DNA of 7,892 nt from Lawsonibacter sp. Lineage in GTDB: Bacteria; Bacillota; Clostridia; Oscillospirales; Oscillospiraceae. A model generated the notes under the pieces. It made no database searches. It saw only the letters and a program-made list of their open reading frames with translations, and was not told the DNA's origin. The stretch spans positions 1-7,892 of the forward strand of contig JAAWNI010000259.1 of the NCBI GenBank assembly GCA_022798855.1, given 5' to 3'. Position numbers and translations under genes: made by a program. Shown piece by piece: positions 5,560 through 7,892 of this stretch (its first letter is position 1; the number at the start of each line of letters is the position of its first letter).

Positions 5560-6679
5560 ACATTCCCTGCTCTCGGCTTCTGCAAGCCACAGGTGGCTGA
5601 ACTGTCCGCCATCGGCAAGGCTCTGCGAGGAGTACGAGGACAAACCCAGCGAGTATGCGCAGGAGGGCACCGACTGCCACGAACTCTGTGCTTACAAGGT
5701 GGAAAAGGCGCTCGGACACAGGGTAAAGGACCCCACCGAGAACCTTACCTATTACAACTCCGAGATGGAGGACTGCGCCGAAGGGTACTGCTCCTTCGTA
5801 ATGGAACAGGTGGCCGAAGCAAAAAAACGCTGCGCCGACCCGCTCGTCCTTGTCGAACAGCGGCTCGACTATTCCCGCTATGTGGGGATCGAGGGCAGCT
5901 TCGGCACCGGGGACTGCGTGATCGTTTCGGACGGGCTTCTCCACATCATTGACTACAAGCACGGTCTTGGTGTCCTGGTATCCGCGGAGAAGAACAGCCA
6001 GCTTTCATGCTATGCGTTAGGCGCACTCGACCTGTTCGATGGGATTTACGACATCACGGAGGTCAGCCTTGCCATCTACCAGCCCCGCAGGGAAAACGTC
6101 AGCACATACACCATGAGCAAGGACGAACTTCTCACCTGGGCGGACATGGTACTCTCACCGACGGCGAAACTCGCCTACGACGGGAAGGGTGATTTCAAGG
6201 CCGGCGATCACTGCCAGTTCTGCAAGGCAAAAGCGAACTGCCGCAAGCGCGCCGAGTACAACCTGGAACTCGCCCGGTACGATTTCGAGATGCCGGCTGC
6301 CCTTGAAGATGACGAGGTCGCATCCATCCTCACCAAGGTGGACGAGTTGGTTTCCTGGGCAGGCGACCTCAAGGAATATGCTCTGCAGAAAGCCCTCTCC
6401 GGCACGAAGTTCACGGGCTTCAAAGTGGTCGAGGGACGCTCCAACAGGAAGTACACCGATGAGGACGCTGTGGCAAGGACGGTCGAAGCCGCCGGATTCG
6501 ACCCGTATGAGAAGAAACTCTTGGGCGTCACGGCGATGAGCCAGGCGCTTGGCAAGAAGAAGTTTGAAGAACTGCTCGGCGGTCTTGTCTATAAGCCGCC
6601 CGGCAAACCGGCGCTCGTGCCGGAGAGCGACAAGCGTCCGGCAATGAACACGGCCATTGAAGATTTCAAAGAAAATTAA
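5552..6679 (+). CDS. DUF2800 protein, RecB/Cas4-like PD-(D/E)xK nuclease fold with Cys cluster, 375 aa
   Basis: Family membership (DUF2800) is clear from the MAKHSLLSASASHRWLNCPP opening, the GTDCHELCAYKVEKALG motif and the length. The sequence reads as a RecB-like PD-(D/E)xK nuclease: SASASHRWLNCP (8-19) is the usual N-terminal SxSxxxxxxxCP motif, H43 lies in the helix motif, D121 in FGTGD, D134-Y-K136 in IIDYKHG, and Q150 in QLSCYALG. C18 plus C221, C224 and C230 give the C...Cx2Cx5C spacing that holds a 4Fe-4S cluster in Cas4 and AddB. The likely role is processing DNA ends during phage replication or recombination (inference). GGAGG at 5538-5542 lies 9 bases before the ATG. The stop codon runs into the next gene's ribosome binding site. 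Confidence 0.93.
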   Translation: MAKHSLLSASASHRWLNCPPSARLCEEYEDKPSEYAQEGTDCHELCAYKVEKALGHRVKDPTENLTYYNSEMEDCAEGYCSFVMEQVAEAKKRCADPLVLVEQRLDYSRYVGIEGSFGTGDCVIVSDGLLHIIDYKHGLGVLVSAEKNSQLSCYALGALDLFDGIYDITEVSLAIYQPRRENVSTYTMSKDELLTWADMVLSPTAKLAYDGKGDFKAGDHCQFCKAKANCRKRAEYNLELARYDFEMPAALEDDEVASILTKVDELVSWAGDLKEYALQKALSGTKFTGFKVVEGRSNRKYTDEDAVARTVEAAGFDPYEKKLLGVTAMSQALGKKKFEELLGGLVYKPPGKPALVPESDKRPAMNTAIEDFKEN

Positions 6680-6693
6680 GGAGGACAACTACT

Positions 6694-7257
6694 ATGGCAA
6701 AGATTGTGAACAAGACTAAGGTTATCACGGGACCCAGGACCAGATGGAGCTACGCCAACGTCTGGGACCCCAAGAGCATCAACGGCGGCACCCCGAAGTT
6801 CAGCGTGAGCCTGATCATCCCGAAGTCCGACAAGAAGACCGTTGAGGCTATCAAGGCGGCGATCCAGGCGGCCTACGAGGAGGGTGAGTCCAAGCTGAAG
6901 GGTAACGGTAAGACTGTACCCGCCCTCGCGGTCATCAAGACCCCGCTGCGTGACGGCGATGCCGAGCGCCCGGACGATCCCGTGTATGCGGATGCGTACT
7001 TCATCAACGCCAACTCCGCCACCGCTCCCGGCATCGTGGATGTCGGCCTCAACCCCATCCTTGACCGCTCCGAGGTCTACTCCGGCGTTTACGGCAGGGC
7101 GAGTATTAACCTGTATGCGTTCAATTCCAACGGCAATCGCGGCATCGCCTGCGGTCTGAACAACCTTCAGAAGATCGCCGATGGGGAGCCGCTTGGCGGC
7201 AAGAGCCGTGCTGAGGATGACTTCTCGACCGAGGACGATGACGATTATCTGTCCTAA
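6694..7257 (+). CDS. DUF2815 protein, phage single-stranded DNA-binding-like, 187 aa
   Basis: The sequence matches DUF2815, a Firmicute phage family thought to be an OB-fold single-stranded DNA-binding protein similar in role to T7 gp2.5. Visible support: a beta-rich body (TRWSYANVWDPKS, KFSVSLIIPKSD, VYADAYFINANS, YSGVYGRASINLYAFN) and a strongly acidic tail ending in EDDFSTEDDDDYLS, as in SSB proteins that use the tail to contact partners. TAAGGAGG (6677-6684) precedes the ATG by 9 bases. Codon use is more selective than in its neighbours, with AAG and C-ending codons dominating, which suggests high expression, as expected for an SSB. It sits between the DUF2800 nuclease and the polymerase, the usual position. 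Biochemical activity is inferred, not shown here. Confidence 0.92.
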   Translation: MAKIVNKTKVITGPRTRWSYANVWDPKSINGGTPKFSVSLIIPKSDKKTVEAIKAAIQAAYEEGESKLKGNGKTVPALAVIKTPLRDGDAERPDDPVYADAYFINANSATAPGIVDVGLNPILDRSEVYSGVYGRASINLYAFNSNGNRGIACGLNNLQKIADGEPLGGKSRAEDDFSTEDDDDYLS

Positions 7258-7280
7258 AGCGTATCACAGGCAAATACACT

Positions 7281-7307
7281 GGGCGACAGGTTTCGTGCCT
7301 GCCGCCC
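7281..7307 (+). terminator. GC-rich hairpin between DUF2815 and polymerase genes, possible partial terminator
   Basis: Arms GGGCGACAGG (7281-7290) and CCTGCCGCCC (7298-7307) pair at 9 of 10 positions around a 7-base loop. Only GTTCTTAT follows, so the U-tract is poor and a full intrinsic terminator is unlikely. It could reduce read-through from an abundant SSB message into the polymerase gene, or protect the 3' end of the upstream transcript. Confidence 0.5.
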
Positions 7308-7329
7308 GTTCTTATAAGGCGGTTAAAAT

Positions 7330-7809
7330 ATGGCAATCAGAACTCTATCCATCGACCTGGAGACCTTCTCCGATGTCGATCTGAAGAAATGTGGTGTTTA
7401 CAAGTACGCCGAATCACCCAATTTTGAAATCCTGCTCTTCGGCGTGTCCGTGGACGGCGGCGAGGTCATTGTGTATGACCTGGCATCTGGCGATATTGTG
7501 CCAGAAGAGATCATCAAAGCCCTCTCTGACGATGGTGTCACCAAGTGGGCCTATAACGCATCCTTTGAGCGGATATGCCTGTCGGTTTGGCTGCGCCGGA
7601 ACCATCCGCAGTATTTCCATTCCTACAGCATAGACGGGGATACAGTCGGCAACTATCTTGACCCTTCCTCCTGGAAATGCTCCCTCGTATGGGGAGCGTA
7701 CATGGGACTTCCGCTCTCCCTTGAGGGGATCGGCGCGGTGCTGAAACTGGACAGTCAGAAGATGTCCGAGGGCAAAGCGCTCATCCGATATTTCTGTCGG
7801 ACTACATGA
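7330..7809 (+). pseudogene. Phage family-A DNA polymerase, truncated after the N-terminal exonuclease part
   Basis: Residues 1-156 match the N-terminus of the phage-type family-A (Pol I-like) DNA polymerase of Firmicute phages, normally roughly 600 residues or more. The 3'-5' exonuclease motif Exo I is D9-x-E11 in LSIDLETFS. Exo II is N76-x-x-x-E80 in WAYNASFERICL. LDPSSWKCSLVWGAYMGLPL and SEGKALIRYFC follow the family closely. After C156 the resemblance stops: the frame reads RTT and a TGA at 7807. Exo III and the whole polymerase domain are missing. The following bases belong to an IS630-type transposase fragment in another frame. The ribosome binding site is modest (AAGGCGG). The product could at most be an inactive exonuclease stub, so the replicon would need another polymerase. 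Confidence 0.88.
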
Positions 7810-7892
7810 AGCGCTGGGGCATGAGCTGCCAGCGTCCGGCGAAGCGTGCCCGAAAACAGAATCCTACGGGTATCTAAAGGTGGAAAAGTGAG
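7794..7892 (+). mobile_element. IS630-family transposase fragment with in-frame stop
   Basis: In the frame that begins at CTG 7794, the translation is LSDYMKRWGMSCQRPAKRAR, then KQNPTGI, a TAA at 7875-7877, and RWKSE. This fits the IS630 transposase pattern 'xVxDYLKRWGxxxQRPxKRAxxQxPxAVxRWxxE', the end of its helix-turn-helix DNA-binding region. The stop replaces one residue inside the motif while the frame continues, so it looks like a point mutation. The transposase start (about 100 codons) and the left terminal repeat are absent, so this is not a simple insertion but a deletion or recombination joint. It continues past the window end. The match is by memory of the family, over only about 32 codons. 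Confidence 0.7.

Noticed and set aside
6155..6688. 177-codon minus-strand open frame
   Set aside because: It is antisense to the well-supported DUF2800 gene and has no motif.

Overview
This window is the DNA-replication module of a temperate phage or prophage of a Bacillota (Firmicutes) host, probably a gut Clostridia or Negativicutes. The evidence is the gene set (DUF1492, SNF2-type helicase, standalone VRR-NUC, D5-type primase-helicase, DUF4406, DUF2800, DUF2815, family-A DNA polymerase), which I know as a recurring block in phages of that phylum. Strong AGGAGG-type ribosome binding sites, tightly overlapping genes and a base composition that looks mid-50s %GC by eye agree with this. No structural, packaging, integrase or host genes are present. 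The host cannot be named more precisely from this window.

Layout. Two gene clusters diverge from a roughly 290-bp gap (4780-5072). The leftward cluster runs DUF4406 protein, D5 primase-helicase, a 222-bp AT-rich gap with a long imperfect hairpin, VRR-NUC nuclease, SNF2-like helicase, a 72-aa hypothetical protein and the start of a DUF1492 protein that leaves the window at base 1. Apart from that gap, neighbours overlap by 4-11 bases, mostly as ATGA stop/start overlaps. The rightward cluster runs a 56-aa protein, a 116-aa protein, DUF2800 (RecB/Cas4-like nuclease fold), DUF2815 (single-strand-binding-like) and the N-terminal part of a family-A DNA polymerase.

Together these genes would supply priming and unwinding (D5), strand protection (DUF2815), synthesis (polymerase), recombination or end processing (DUF2800, VRR-NUC, SNF2) and perhaps nucleotide metabolism (DUF4406). 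The set is broken, however. The polymerase reading frame loses its family sequence after residue 156, still inside the exonuclease domain. The bases that follow encode, in another frame, an internal piece of an IS630-type transposase that carries a stop codon. This suggests a defective prophage or a rearranged locus, unless it is an assembly chimera at a contig end.

The most unusual non-coding features are: (1) three copies of a degenerate ~54-bp repeat with internal dyads in the divergent gap, in mixed orientation, plus a fourth core copy at the ribosome binding site of the DUF4406 gene; and (2) a 17-bp near-perfect inverted repeat whose arms contain spaced GGTGA motifs, downstream of the primase gene. 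Either could be a replication origin or a control site. I saw no tRNA, rRNA or CRISPR array.
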